NCBI GenBank assembly: GCA_030062745.1
Contig: CP099843.1
Coordinates: forward strand, 2,791,001 to 2,855,000
Direction: 5' to 3'
Source of the DNA: Capitulum mitella
Taxonomy: Eukaryota > Arthropoda > Thecostraca > Pollicipedomorpha > Pollicipedidae
DNA: 64,000 nt
In this document: positions 30,256 to 42,165 of the stretch, in pieces
How positions within the stretch are numbered: the first letter of the stretch is position 1
Layout of the letters: each line of letters starts with the position of its first letter
Made by a program: the position numbers and the translations under genes
Notes under the pieces: generated by a model
Seen by the model: only the letters and a program-made list of their open reading frames with translations
Told to the model about the DNA's origin: nothing
Databases searched by the model: none

Positions 30256-31990
30256 CAAAGAAAAAAAGGAGGACGCCAGTGTGATTGATGTGGCCTAGCG
30301 ACGGGAGCTAATGCTAGGTAAACGCCTGTAGCCATGCGCGGTGATTGCGGTCCGTGTGGTGTAACACAAATCTTAATGGAGGATGTTACGTGTGACGTTA
30401 ACCATCGATCGGACTTGCAGGTGCATGGAGGGCTGTGCGACGTGTGCACAACATAGTGCGTAGTGTCGTGGGCTATGCTAACGTTTGGCGTACCACACAC
30501 CGCAGCGTTACCAAACGAAACGCAAATATCCTGCCACGATATTTGCGTAATGTGACTCATCGGAGACGAGAAACAGATACTTGTGTGGCATAAACGTGTA
30601 TATTTTGTCAGGGGAAATGCCTATAGGCAAGCAAACTTGCCCTCAGTGCCGTCTGAATCAGAATCAACCCCAGAATAGACTCCGCTTCAGCCGAAGCCAG
30701 AATCGGAATTAATTTCGCTGACTAATGCCAGACTCAGAATCGGAATCGAATCGCACGGTTGTCTCTGGAATCAGAACTGAAATCAACTTTGGTGCCAAAG
30801 TATGAGTTCAAAGCTGTAATATATTGACAATGAAAATGTCTTATAATTTGAACCAAAAGTAATATCAGGGCCCTGTCACAACCCCACACATAAAACATTT
30901 AGGTACATCAGATCAGATTCGTAGTATGGAAATCAATTTAATTAAAGCCCATGAAGTGTGCTGGGACATGGTGTCCACATTTGTTTGGTTTTCTCTGCTT
31001 TTTTGCATCACTGATGACGTGAAAGTGAAACACTTTTCTGAGGAACATTCATATGTATTTGTGGGGAAAAATACTGATATTTACGTCAAAACTGATGTTT
31101 TGCGTATTGAAAGAACAGTAATTTGATACTACTTTTGCGGCATATTTTGTGTGCTAGCATGTATCATTTTTAGGAATGATCTTACTAGAATCCATTCCAG
31201 AATGGACTCGTTTCAGTTGAGTCAGAATCGGAATCGATTCAGTTTTGCATGGTTCGGATTCGTAATCGACCAGTGAAATTACGCACAATTCTGTAGGTAA
31301 GAACGACGTTGGGATAAAATGCATTCCTATTGAACGTTTGAGTTAAATTGCCATCGCGTTCAATTTATCCTCGTTTTTCCAGTTGCAAACATTTGTTTGC
31401 CGAATTATTTATCTCATCACTACTGGTTTATCTTGCATGAAAGTATTATCTGCCTTTGTCCATGACGTGCTAGCAATTTTCAGCGAACAGATTATCGACA
31501 GGACCGCAACCACGATCATGCACTGCGTGGTGTAGTACCAACACGAATGAAGCAGTTCGGCGAGCAAAAAAAAAGAGACTGGTATGGTAGATATTCATGA
31601 TATCTGCGGAAGGTAAAATGCGATTAACAACATGGCGCATTGTGTAATTCATGGTTCAGTGTGTTACCAGATCGATGGAATGGCATAAGGTCGCGTTTCC
31701 CCACGTAAAAAAACGGAGTCCAAACTGCAACTTTAAACCTTAAACAGCTATGCCTTAAGTTTATCTCTTTTATAAATGTGGTCCGCGCAGAGCCCGTGCT
31801 GAACACAGCTTGTTGCACAGACTCCGATCGCGATCGAGCAGTTCCGGATAACGGCTGATTTTGTGGCGAAAGTTAAACGTGCCGCCGAGGGTGCGACACT
31901 ACCGTGCGGTATTCAGGTTGACTTTCCGGTCAGTTGCCAAATGATATATCGGACGCCGGGGCGACTCGAATCCGTCTTGCTGGGATGGAA
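29174..31990. other. Gene-poor region upstream of the Syd-1 exons
   Basis: May hold the missing 5' exon or promoter of Syd-1. A (TA)n run lies at 30216-30249. Degenerate AATCGG-type hexamers occur at about 30650-30790 and 31185-31275, the reverse complement of the motif in Syd-1 intron 4. Otherwise no gene or element is recognised. Confidence 0.5.
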
Positions 31991-32024
31991 GAAATATATA
32001 TATATATAATCAATCATTGGTGGG

Positions 32025-32195
32025 GCGGCGTGGTGCAGTGGTAACCATGTTCGCCTCGTGATCGAAAGGTCCTTGGTTCGAGTCCGGGTAATAGCGGGAT
32101 TTCGTCGTCCTCCGCGTCAACCGGCATGAGAGGTTGCAGCGCGAAATGACCCTGGCAGTCGAGAGCGTCGTTAAATAATCCAATAACCAAGCAAT
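32025..32195 (+). mobile_element. tRNA-derived SINE
   Basis: The head has RNA polymerase III promoter boxes in tRNA order and spacing: A box GTGGTGCAGTGGTAACC (about 32032-32048) and B box GGTTCGAGTCC (about 32075-32085). A tRNA-unrelated body of about 80 bp follows, ending CGTTAAATAATCC and an A/C-rich tail (CAATAACCAA). The reverse strand gives a typical SINE pseudo-peptide (DSNQGPFDHEANMV). The head is preceded by a short (TA)n tract. No clear target duplication was found. No other full copy is seen in this window. Confidence 0.75.
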
Positions 32196-32403
32196 CGATC
32201 TTTGTTTCAAATCAGTAACTGCCGATCACGCTAGGTATTCAATTTTAGGAGCCGCTTCAGTCACGAAGCGTGTAACCGAAAGCACCAGAGACTAACTTCA
32301 GTCACCTGCTCGACCCAGTTGACGGGAATCATTGATCACACCGCTCGCGGGTGCGGCGCCGCCGTGTCGGACATGTGGATCTACCAGCTTGTAGCTGCCC
32401 GTA

Positions 32404-32425
32404 TGTGTGTGTGTGTGTGTGTGTG
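32404..32425. repeat. (GT)n microsatellite
   Basis: About eleven GT dinucleotides at the edge of a CpG-rich block. Confidence 0.9.
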
Positions 32426-32499
32426 TCTCAGTAGGGATGGGGCATTGATGCGTGAGGCCGTGGGCGCAGGCTCGCCGAGGCCTGCTCAGGTCTGTGTAT

Positions 32500-33170
32500 T
32501 CCGAATACGGCCCGGGCGCGTCTGTTGGCGCACGAGCCATTGTGCGCGTGATCAGTTATGCGAGCGCGTGTGGTGTCGCGGCGGCGGGGCACGGTACGCA
32601 CGTTCCCACGTCTGTCGGACACGCGTCGTGGCGCCTCCCCCTGAGTCAGCGCCAGCTCACCGGGTCGGCCCGGCGGTCACCGGCGGCGGCAGCGCTCACC
32701 GGCCGGGCGGCCGCATCGAGCGGCACTGGCCGCCGCGCGCCGGCCGCCGCCGCCGCGGAAAAACATCGATCGTCGAAACCGACGGCGGCCGCGGCCGGCG
32801 GCGCCGCGTCGCCACCGACGCGCCCTAATCTCGTGCTCAGGGGCGCGGCGGCCGGCCGCGGCCGAACGCCGCCTGATTAGCGGCCGCTGGCCGCGGCGGC
32901 CGCCGGTGTCCATTTGTGGCCTCCTCAGATGGAGGTTCGCGTGCCGGCGCCGGTCGGCGGCGGCTCTAATGGTGCGTCGGCGGCGGCGCAGCAGCCCGGC
33001 CGGCCCGGCGCCGCCGCCGGCGCACGCTAAATGACACGCCGCCAGCGGCCGCCGGGGCCGCGCGCCTAATGATGCCGCCTCCGAACCGAGAGGGGATGCT
33101 AAGTGGCCGCGGCAGTCGCTAGCGCTTTGTCGGGTCCTCGCCGGGAACGGAAGTGGCAGGCCGCCAGGTG
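32500..33170. other. CpG island with repeated TAAT-core motifs
   Basis: Very CpG-dense DNA without splice-bounded exons or known domains. Embedded at intervals are AT-rich cores such as CTAATCTC, GATTAGCGG, CTAATGGTG and CTAATGATG (about 32825-33070), which stand out against the GC background and resemble homeodomain sites. It lies 3.4 kb upstream of the first visible Syd-1 exon, so it could be a promoter or enhancer of that gene; this is inference. ORFs across it are frame-indifferent artefacts of high GC. Confidence 0.45.
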
Positions 33171-33999
33171 GTGGCTGTAAGGGTAGCGGTCGTGTCTCAT
33201 TGGGCGTTGCAGTTTTGCAAGCAAATGTGGCGTGGTGTTGAATGATTGTAATCGCACCTGTGTCATTCTTTAACAACGTCAGCGTTATAATTGGTATCAG
33301 TTATTTGCGCGGTAAATGCCTTTGAATTTCTCGTCTGAAATGTCTTCGTTGTTGTTTTAATATGTGGATGTTTTCCATGTTTCCCTTGTTGTTTTAATAT
33401 TGAAGAATTTCCAATGAGGAGTGAAAACCTAGCTTTGATTACTTGAATTTATTTGTTTATTTTCATTTAAATTCACTCCGAGCGTTTTGTGAGATAGAGT
33501 TGGGGCCAGGGTCTGTGCGAAGCTGAGTTTATTGCGCGGCCCGGATCCCGCCATTCATTGAATGGATTTTACCCGGTCACCAAAACAGATATACAACAAA
33601 TAATTAAGCAAATAAATAAAACAAATGGCCGGACCGGGTTTGTCGGTCCACGCAGCTTCGCGACACGTGTTCATTTTGCGCTTGGACAAATAGGTCATTG
33701 TATTTTAAAAGTCGTTTACATGACGGAGAATATTTTCATAGGTGATCGTACAGCACATATGTGCCAAAAAACTGTTTTTCGTCTGATTTTCTTCTTTTTG
33801 ACACAAAAATAGATGTCATGTGTAGCGCTGATGCCGTTGCAATGCTGCACGGCGTAACGGCATTGCTGCAAGCCGAGCCATGACAGAGGCAGCCATTGCT
33901 ATTGTTTCCAGAGCCAAGCAATATTTCTCACCCGGAGCCCAGCGCATATATTAGCCGTATCTTTTATGCAGTCGCCCATCCCTTGACCGGGGATATATC

Positions 34000-35720
34000 T
34001 CTCGCGCGGCGCCCAATCCTCGCCGCCCGGTAACACGTGGTGGCGGCCCATCTGACGCAACGCCAGGCGGCCTCGGGCGGCCGAGCGGCGCTCACGCGAC
34101 TCCCAACACTCTGAGTCACACCGCCGCCTGGCAACAGAGGACGGCGCTGCTCCGGGCGCTGAGCAGTCCCTCTTCAGGCAGAGACGTGGGTTGTGCGGCG
34201 CCGGACATGGCGTCCGGTCTGGAACGAGTGCCATGAAACACGAACGCGCTGGACCCCGCGCTGGCCGTTTCCGTCCGAATGGTCTGCGTGCAGAGCGCGG
34301 GGCACGGTCCATCCCATCTGGGCGGACAGATCGGCGGCGGACCGGCCGCAGAGCAGAGCGGCGTCGGTCTCCGGCCAGCTCCAGCGCCCCGCTCTGCCCC
34401 GGCTGTCAAAACGGCGCCCGGTCGATGGCGTGTGTGGTCACGCACGGCCGGCGGACGGCGGCCGCCCGGCAGCCCGGCGGCCGGGCTCGGCCGCCGTGCA
34501 GTCTGACGAACGGTCCGCCAGACGGTCCGGCCGGCCGGCCCGGCAGACGGTCTGAACAGTCAACCAGACAGGCGGGCCGACAGCTGGCCATTCGCCCCGA
34601 GCAGCTGTGCTAGCAGCACATGGAAGGTGACAGGGCGAAGAAATGGTGCGATAAACCGACATTGTGCTCTGGACCGTCAGCGGACTGGTGGACGGGGTGT
34701 CAGAGCTGTCTCAGGCACTGCCAGAGGGGCTCAGGCTGGTCCGATCCCGCACGTCGGTAACAATCTGCTTAGAATGTCGGACAACATCTCGAGGAAAACA
34801 ATCCGCCATTTGCCGCTTTCTTGCATGCCCATAACAGTTGTTTGCTCGCCATTTGGTGGCCATTCAGTGCGGGATTATTACCATATTTTTCAGTCGCCTG
34901 TTCTTGATATGCTTATTTTGTGACGAGAACGAGAGATACGTGATTTTACGTGCTGCTGTGTACACAACCGAGCGTGCTTGGCTGCCTGAATGCCAAAGAG
35001 AAATAACCCCATCTCTGGTATTCTTTTTCGCGGCCAGAGCCTCGCTGCCGGCGGTTTTCGCTGTCAGAGGCCAATGATCCGCGGCGTTTCGGTCGAACCC
35101 TGTCAGCCGTATCCGGCCGGTCCACAGAGGCCTCTGACCTCCCTCTGCCATCTTCTGTCGCGGGCCGGTCCACAGAGGCCTCTGACCTCCCTCTGCCGTC
35201 CTCTGTCGCGCCGAATCGGACGTCCGCCGGCGCCGGCGGCTCGGCGGCGGCGCCGCAGGCGGCCGGCCCGCTTTCCGTCGACGTCGACCATCGAGGGGTG
35301 GTGAAGTGGGGGGGGGGGGACGCCGCGGCCGAACCCCACCCGCCGGCGGCATCCGGGGGCGGCGGCGCTCCTGGGGACGTGTCCGAAGGTCGATGCGTGC
35401 CTATTGAGCCGGGAGGACGCGTTCGGCCGGCGGTCGCCACGGCGGCAGTCTCGGCGCGCCGTAATGGTGCCAGAACGAGCGGACGGCGCGGCGCCGGCCG
35501 GCGGCAGACGCCGGCCGACGCGGCGCCGGGCTGCGCCGCCGCGTTATCTCGCCGTGTTCCGGTCACCATGGCAACGCCGCGGCGACCGCCGGATATGGTC
35601 TGTGGCGTGGGTGGTCACGCCTATTTCGGGTCCAGACTTTTCTGCGCGGCGCGCAATTATGAAGCTGTCAGCCGCCGACGAAGCGTTCGGTAAAAGGGCC
35701 TTTGCATATTGCCAAGGCTT
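34000..35720. other. CpG island pair without recognised exon
   Basis: Two CpG-rich blocks (about 34000-34600 and 35040-35700). A 60-bp near-perfect duplication of the phrase 'CCACAGAGGCCTCTGACC' occurs at about 35122-35190. Long ORFs exist on both strands but have no motif. These could be regulatory. Confidence 0.4.
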
Positions 35721-36000
35721 TGTGCCGCTCAAAATGACCATGCAAATGGCCTCATCCTGAAGGACGTAATATAAATAGCCTGTGTAGCCTTACGTGCTCC
35801 AATGAATAATAGTTGATCATGCAACGAAATGTCAAGCAAACGTTCACTATGCTACTGATATTGCTGAGTACAACAAAATAGCAAATGCAAGAAAATGCTA
35901 TTTATTTGGATCAGATGAATACCAACTCTTGTTGAGCTCTGCATACCTGTTCCTACAACATTTCGACACAATTAGAGTTCAGAGACAGAGGAAAGAAGAC

Positions 36001-36003
<3 letters not shown>

Positions 36004-36068
<65 letters not shown>
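36004..36068. repeat. Compound (AT)n(GT)n microsatellite
   Basis: A pure AT run (36004-36036) passes directly into a pure GT run (to 36068). Alternating purine-pyrimidine over 65 bp can adopt Z-form DNA. Confidence 0.95.
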
Positions 36069-36072
<4 letters not shown>

Positions 36073-36842
36073 AGTGTGCTTGTATGTGTGACTGTGACGT
36101 TTCCAAAGATTTACTGTGCATTGTTCTAGTTCCCTGCATCATCACGCGTAATGGATCCTGATTTGCACGTAGCACTCAAGGTGCAATGACTTTTTGGCCC
36201 TGATCACGAAACAAGCTACTGACGTTGTTGACTGTTGTATCATTGTATTCGTATGCACATTTAGTGAATAGTTGCCATATGCTGGGAGTGTTTTATTATT
36301 CTGTTCTATAAACATTTAGATCTACATGAGGCGGCAACGCGACGCTGATACCAACGCTCGAATTGGAAAACAGTTATGCGAAAACAGGTATGCAGCTTAA
36401 GTGATCGACCATCCCATATTCCATTTATAATTGAAACATAATTAACCTAAAGTTCAACAAAAAAGACATATAACCGAACGCCAATCAGCGGAAGAAGACG
36501 GCGGGACCTTCGCGTGGTCGGTGCGTGCTTCTGCGTCAAGATAGTATCATCCCAGTTTCGACAACCAACGGGCGCGAAAAATGTCCGGCCGCAACACAGT
36601 AACCCGTGTTCAATGCGGCGCTATTTGAAGGCATCTGTGTGAGTCCTCGGATAACACCACTGCACCGCACGGAAGGAACATCGCGTTAGCCGCAAGGTAT
36701 CTGCACGCGTTGGATCGAAACCATGCACTCGTTCGCCGCACGGCGGCACATGCCGGCACCGCGAGCAGCGTCATTTCGCAGGCAAACCAAACGAGACTCG
36801 AGAGGGGCGACGTGGGCTGCCAGCGTTCGATGCCGACCGAGC

Positions 36843-36883
<41 letters not shown>

Positions 36884-36884
36884 T
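36843..36884. repeat. (GCC)n trinucleotide repeat
   Basis: About 14 uninterrupted GCC/CCG triplets in a CpG-rich setting. ORFs through it on both strands give only homopolymeric Ala, Pro or Gly and are not taken as genes. Confidence 0.9.
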
Positions 36885-37249
36885 CCCGCCGAGCGAGTCG
36901 CTCCAAACAGCGGCGTGTGCCGTGCGTGCGGCGCGCCGCACGGCAGGGCGACACAGGCGACCGCGCCGGCTCGTTTGTCAGCCGTCGTCCGAATTTATAA
37001 CGCGTGTCGTCTTTAATATAGCCATTATGCCCTGTTGCCAGCTCGCGGGTGGCGTGGGACTTGTGAAAGCATTATGGTAAAAGGCGAGGTGGCGTGGCTT
37101 TAAATTGTTTTGCAGTGTGTGGAAGAAAAGTGGACGATGTTTTAAGACGCTTAAAAGGTAAGCTCTTTATTTGTGTGTCAACTGTGAAAAATGAAAAGCT
37201 GTTGTACGCTTATGACGCTTTAATAAGCTGACTGGCGTTTTATCAGGCA

Positions 37250-38160
37250 GGATGGTACTGGCACCCAGCATAGGTTGCTGACCAGAGTGACCCAAAAGCA
37301 CTTTTTTCGGAAACATTCAGCAAAGTTGTTTCACATTTTTGAAACTTTGCCAGAAGTATTTTGACAAGCGTTTTAAGAAATCCGAAAAGTGGCCATCTCC
37401 AAGTCCATCAGAATTTTTGATTTTTGGAAAAATGGCGAGAAAATGACATATCTTCCCCTGCCGATCGTGACCAAAACAACTTAGAGAGATCAAACGATTT
37501 CCAGGATGCTGCAACTGCCAAGCGCATTCCAGTGGTACCAGCATTTTGTAGACTGGGTCAACCATTGCCCTTCCATGTCAGGCTTAAGGTCAGATTCCTG
37601 GCAAAGATTTCGGTAATTTCTGATATGTTTTTGCTCCAGTAACCATAAATGATTTCATATCAGTCCATATGGCGCTAAAATAGACTTCACGGCCAATCAG
37701 AAATTGCTTGATGCCCCACACTATGCATATCAATGCTAAGATCACGAGTTAGCTCGCGTCAAAATTTCGCCTCTTTTTGTGGGCGTGGGTCCCCAAGCAA
37801 AACCCTAAATTTACAACTATGGGGTGATGAAGGGAGAAATGAGCACTGACTTCGAATTCAGCGTCAAAAATGACCACTGGAGGACCCTAACATCCGAAAC
37901 GCGTGGTGTGCCGGCCAGAGGTCAGGTCAGGTCAGGTCAGTACAGGCCGGCATATTTGCCCCCATTTTCGTAAGCCCCAAATGAGCCCCAAAGTTCCAAA
38001 TCTGTTCATCCGAAGGCATCCGTAAAATCCGGAGGTAAAAATTGGCGCTGAAATCAAATCCAGTAAAAATGCCCCCGAGTGATCTTGCTGCTCGAAAAAG
38101 GTCGCCCGAGGTCATCTGAGGTCACCCGGGAAAAATATGCACATTGTTGAGGCGCCTGTA
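37250..38160. other. Probable decayed repeat rich in AGGTCA half-sites
   Basis: The composition and phrasing resemble the long non-coding transposon bodies elsewhere in the window, but no ends were found. It includes an overlapping AGGTC pentamer array (about 37918-37940) and a perfect DR4 (AGGTCA-TCTG-AGGTCA, 38109-38124). Confidence 0.35.
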
Positions 38161-38221
38161 TCGTGCGCCATTGTGGGTTTGTGAAGAAAGTCATAGCTCT
38201 TCTGAACAAAAAAAAAAAACA

Positions 38222-38273
38222 GTGACAGAGCATTTCATTTCATTTCATTTCATTCGTTTCATTTCATTTCATC
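38222..38273. repeat. (ATTTC)n pentanucleotide repeat
   Basis: About nine copies of CATTT with one interruption, following an A12 run. Confidence 0.9.
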
Positions 38274-38705
38274 GAAACATTGGGGCACAGGTACGAAAAA
38301 ACGCATTCAGAGTTGGGAGAAAAGTTGTTTTTAAATCACTTATTTCCATGCATTGCCATATGGCCAATATTCATTTTCCCAAAGGATGGTAATGGACTGC
38401 CACCACCCTCCCCCACCCCATGCTTCCATTGTCCTAAATACATCATGAGGGAATCCATTCTGTGACGCACAGTCTCTGCGATGATTGTGATGCCTTTAAC
38501 AATTGAATATTGTTATGATTATTTGGAAGATCAGTTGTTTTCGGTGGTATGACGAATACAGTCTCTTCTTTGGAGCTCAGACTCAGGTCGATTCTTCTTC
38601 TGTCCTTAACTGGCAAGCCAAGTTGAAGTAACGAGGTAAACAAGTGGCATCGTGATCAATGGTGACATGTACTGCCGTTTGCGGAGCAAGGCGCCATTAC
38701 GGAGT

Positions 38706-38815
38706 CGAAAGGTTCCGCGTGCCTGGACCGCTAGGCTGTACCGCAATGTCTTCGACGGTAGGCTGTACCGCAATGCCGCGCGAAGTAGGCTGCATCGTAA
38801 TGCCTGGACTGCAGG
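38706..38815. repeat. 27-bp tandem repeat
   Basis: The phrase AGGCTGTACCGCAATG starts at 38733 and 38760 and, with changes, at 38787, an exact 27-bp period. Downstream to 38935 the phrase GGATTGCAATCCAG recurs three times with variation. Confidence 0.75.
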
Positions 38816-38939
38816 TTGCACTCAAAATCACCCAAATCCCCCCAAAAGGATTGCAATCCAGTCATAAATCCTAAGCATTGAGAGGAATGCAATCCAATCC
38901 CAAACCCTGCGAGACCGGAAGGATTACAATCCAGTTCAT

Positions 38940-41340
38940 AATTCATTGCAGTCCTTTTTTTCGACTAGTTAATTTTCGCCGAAACAACCACAGCAGTACG
39001 CACCACGGTGTAGAGCACTTCACGGATTGGATAAATCCGTGGATGACGTACTGATCCGCGGGGTTAGCAGGACACGGATTACAACTGGTCCAGATTTCAG
39101 AATTTTCCAGGCCACACGGATTTTTGCCAAAGTCATGTCAGTCTTCTTTTCAACCAAGTCAAACAGTACATTCATTTGTTGAAACTGGATATTGGAATGC
39201 TGTGTTACATGTTTCTTTTATAAATGTTGGTGTAAATAACCTGATTTTAGTCTATGGAAAGGGTCGGATCATGAAAGGTCAAGCTAGGTCAGTTGTGCAT
39301 ACCATACATTGATGTCAAACGCCACTGTAGTTGTGTATGCGGAATACGTGGTACATCCACTTGCAAGAATGCTTTATTACGATCCACCACATTATTTTGA
39401 CTAACGTGGTTTGGCGTAATGCAAAGCTAATTCGTAGATGAGGACCACGCTAGGCCAGAAAAATTCAAAAATTCGAAAATTCAAAATTCGCTCTCGTGGT
39501 GACCTTGAGAAATTATCGCGGCCACCACAATCATATGCTAAGATAGATCGTGGAGCTGCATACCTGCACACCAAATTTAGTGGTTCTAGCTCCAGTGATT
39601 TTCGAAAAAGATCGATTGCCGATAAACGACATAAGTACCCGGACGGTGACCTTGAGAACTGAGGTGGCCGCGACGCCAAATAGGCGACCCCTCCCCAGCC
39701 CGAGGAGAAACGGTGTACCAAGTTTGGCACGCGTGTCGTCGCTCGTTTGACGTGCGGACCGACATCAGTGTAATGGGACTATCATGCCTCCCATTGCAAA
39801 TTGCAGGTATGATGACATTTTCATGACCTGGGAGACCACCCATTGACCTAGACCCAAGAACTCATGCATTTTCCGATAGCTAAAACAACCGCCAATACGC
39901 TGCTTCTTACAGAATCGATTTATTCTCAAAAGTTTGGAAACTATATTACTAAGGAAACCGATGTATTTTGACATGGCCGCTTTGAAGTTGTTACCGTGAC
40001 CTGGGAAGCCATATTTTTGACCTGAAGCCAAAAACTGAATATTGTTGAGTTGCTGACGTGACGAGCAACACCCACATTTTTACCGCGTTGCTCTATCTCC
40101 ATTGGTTCAAACACAAAACGTTATGGACCATGACTGAGGTGAGATGTGCATTTGGTTTGAACGATTGCCGCGTTGGGCAGTACAGGCATCCTGCGTAGTT
40201 TTCAAATACATTAGCTTGCAGGGATAGCTGAGGGGAAGGAGAGAGGGCAGGAAGGCCAAATGTATTCAACTTTCATGTTGGAAAAAATTAGCACTTCCCC
40301 CACGGCACTGCATTGGATGGAAGCAAGGCATGATGAAAAAATGCGTGTCAACCATCGCAGCACAATCTTTGACCCTTTTTATGGAATTTGCACTTCGTGA
40401 GGAGCTACTAAGAAGAAAACATTAGGAGGGACATTCTCTCATACCCTTCTTCCCTTGTAATGAGGCAGGTTTTTCCCGTTCATGAACAACATGGTCTCGT
40501 TTTTCATTCTTTCTTTACGTTGCGGCCAACCATTATCTTTTTGGACACATGGGATCACGAGCAGGGGGAGAGACAGAGGAAACCTGTTCCCCAATTTCTA
40601 ATAAAAAAGACAATCCTTCCAAGTTTTGGGAATGCATGCCAGCACGGCCAGTTTCGAGAGAAGTTTTTGTGAACCTGAAGCCCTGAAAACCTGACTATGC
40701 AGAACCATTGGCCAGTGCAGACTGAACTCGCTGGGTGTGTTCCGCGGTGTTATCATCATTCGGTCTATGAGGGGGAGAATCAATAATGTATATGACATGA
40801 TATGATATATGAATAATTTTATAATATATATGATATTAATAATGTTCGATCTATGAGGGAGAGAATCAGATAATGTTATGCTCACGCCTCCCAAGAAATA
40901 TACGACAATTATAATAAACAACGGTTTGCATACTGTTCCTCTGGTGTTATACTGACGGCCGCACGTAACAAGATGACTGAATGGAAGGATTCTCGTTTGT
41001 CTTGCGAGCAGACTGGGTTCGACTCCAGATCGTTGCGTCGGGTTTTGTTGCTACTTCTGTGTGCTTTGTTGCTCTCACCCTTTTCCTCTCACGTATTTGC
41101 AGGCGCACGTACACCGCGCAACTTTCGGTCAGTAGGAGCGCATCGAAGACATGGGACGCGTGTATCGTTTCCCATTCGCTGAGTTAAAGGGCGACATCGT
41201 CGCCGTGTTCGCGTGGTGACAAGCATTTCTGGCGTGAAATGCACGACGTCTCGACGACGTTTTCGCCCACTTTAACTCGGCGGCCAAGCCCGCAGGCCGG
41301 CGACGGAAAGTGAAGCCCTGATTCGCCGCGCTATCGCGCA
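38940..41340. other. Gene-free stretch
   Basis: No gene recognised. Sequence at 39430-40030 has repeated TGACCTGGGA phrases and looks like an old repeat. At about 40975-41030 a TGACTGAATGG and a GGGTTCGACTCC lie at spacing resembling tRNA A and B boxes, perhaps a decayed SINE. Confidence 0.4.
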
Positions 41341-41600
41341 GACGGGCGTGCTAAACGAGCGGCGACCATTTCCCGCAGGGCGCGCCGGGCGTCGCCGCGT
41401 CGCCGCGTCGCCGGGCGCCGCCGCCGGCCACCCATCAGCGGGCGTCGGACGTGCCGGCGGGCGGCGGCCACCATCGGTCAGGCCGGCCGTCCGAGCCGTG
41501 GGAGCGGTCTGGCCCGGCCGTGGCCCGCCGCCGCCTCCGGCGAACGGCGCCGCCTCGGCGCCCGGCCGGTTTCCGAGAACTCTGGACTTCGCGTGGTGAT
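41340..41600. other. Short CpG island
   Basis: A CpG-dense block immediately before the homopurine tract. No exon signature. Confidence 0.4.
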
Positions 41601-41604
41601 GAGG

Positions 41605-42165
41605 CAGAGTGGGAGAGTGAGCGAGATACTGAGCGAGTGACTGAATGACTGGCCGACTGAGTGGGTGAGTGAGTGAGTGAATGACATAGTGAATGAGAAA
41701 GTGAGGGAGAGTAAGTGAGAGTGTGAGTGATAGAGCGACTGATATTATGAAAGAGGGAGAGAGTAGGAGGGGCAGGGATAGATGGTAAGAGAGTGAGATG
41801 GGGAGGGGTAGAGTGAGAGAATGAGAGAAGGTGGGGTAGAGGGCGAGAACACGAGAGATAGAGAGAGGGGGAGAGAGAGGGAAAGAGAGAGGGAGAGAGA
41901 GGAGGGGAACGAATGGAAGAGTGAGTGGGGAGGGGTAGAGTGCGAGGGCGTTATATAGTAAAAGGGGAGGGTTAGAGGGCGAGGGAATGAGTGAACAAGA
42001 GGGAGGGGCGGAGGGCGGTGGAGAAGAGTGGGTGAGAATGAGAGGGCGAGAGAGAGAAGGAGAGTGGGAGGGAGAGGGAATGAGGGTGAGGGTGAGGTGG
42101 AGTGGGAGGGAGAGGGCGAAGGGGAGAGAAGAGAGAATGGGAGGGAAGAGTCGGAATGTAGGAGA
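41605..42165. repeat. Homopurine-biased GA/GAGT tract
   Basis: About 560 bp in which the + strand is overwhelmingly G and A, made of changing GAGT, GAGA and GGAG units. It begins as tetranucleotide GAGT (41605-41700) and drifts into GA/GGAG. Such mirror-rich tracts can form triplex or G-rich structures. ORFs across it (Ser/Leu or Glu/Gly/Arg repeats) are artefacts. Confidence 0.85.

Noticed and set aside
32010-32210. 66-codon ORF (DSNQGPFDHEAN)
   Set aside because: Well-known artefact of translating a tRNA-derived SINE.
36610-37016. ORFs encoding polyAla or polyPro
   Set aside because: Simple translation of the GCC repeat; no flanking protein domain.
40975-41030. Possible tRNA or SINE head
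   Set aside because: Box-like motifs are present, but the sequence does not fold into a cloverleaf by eye and no body or tail is evident.
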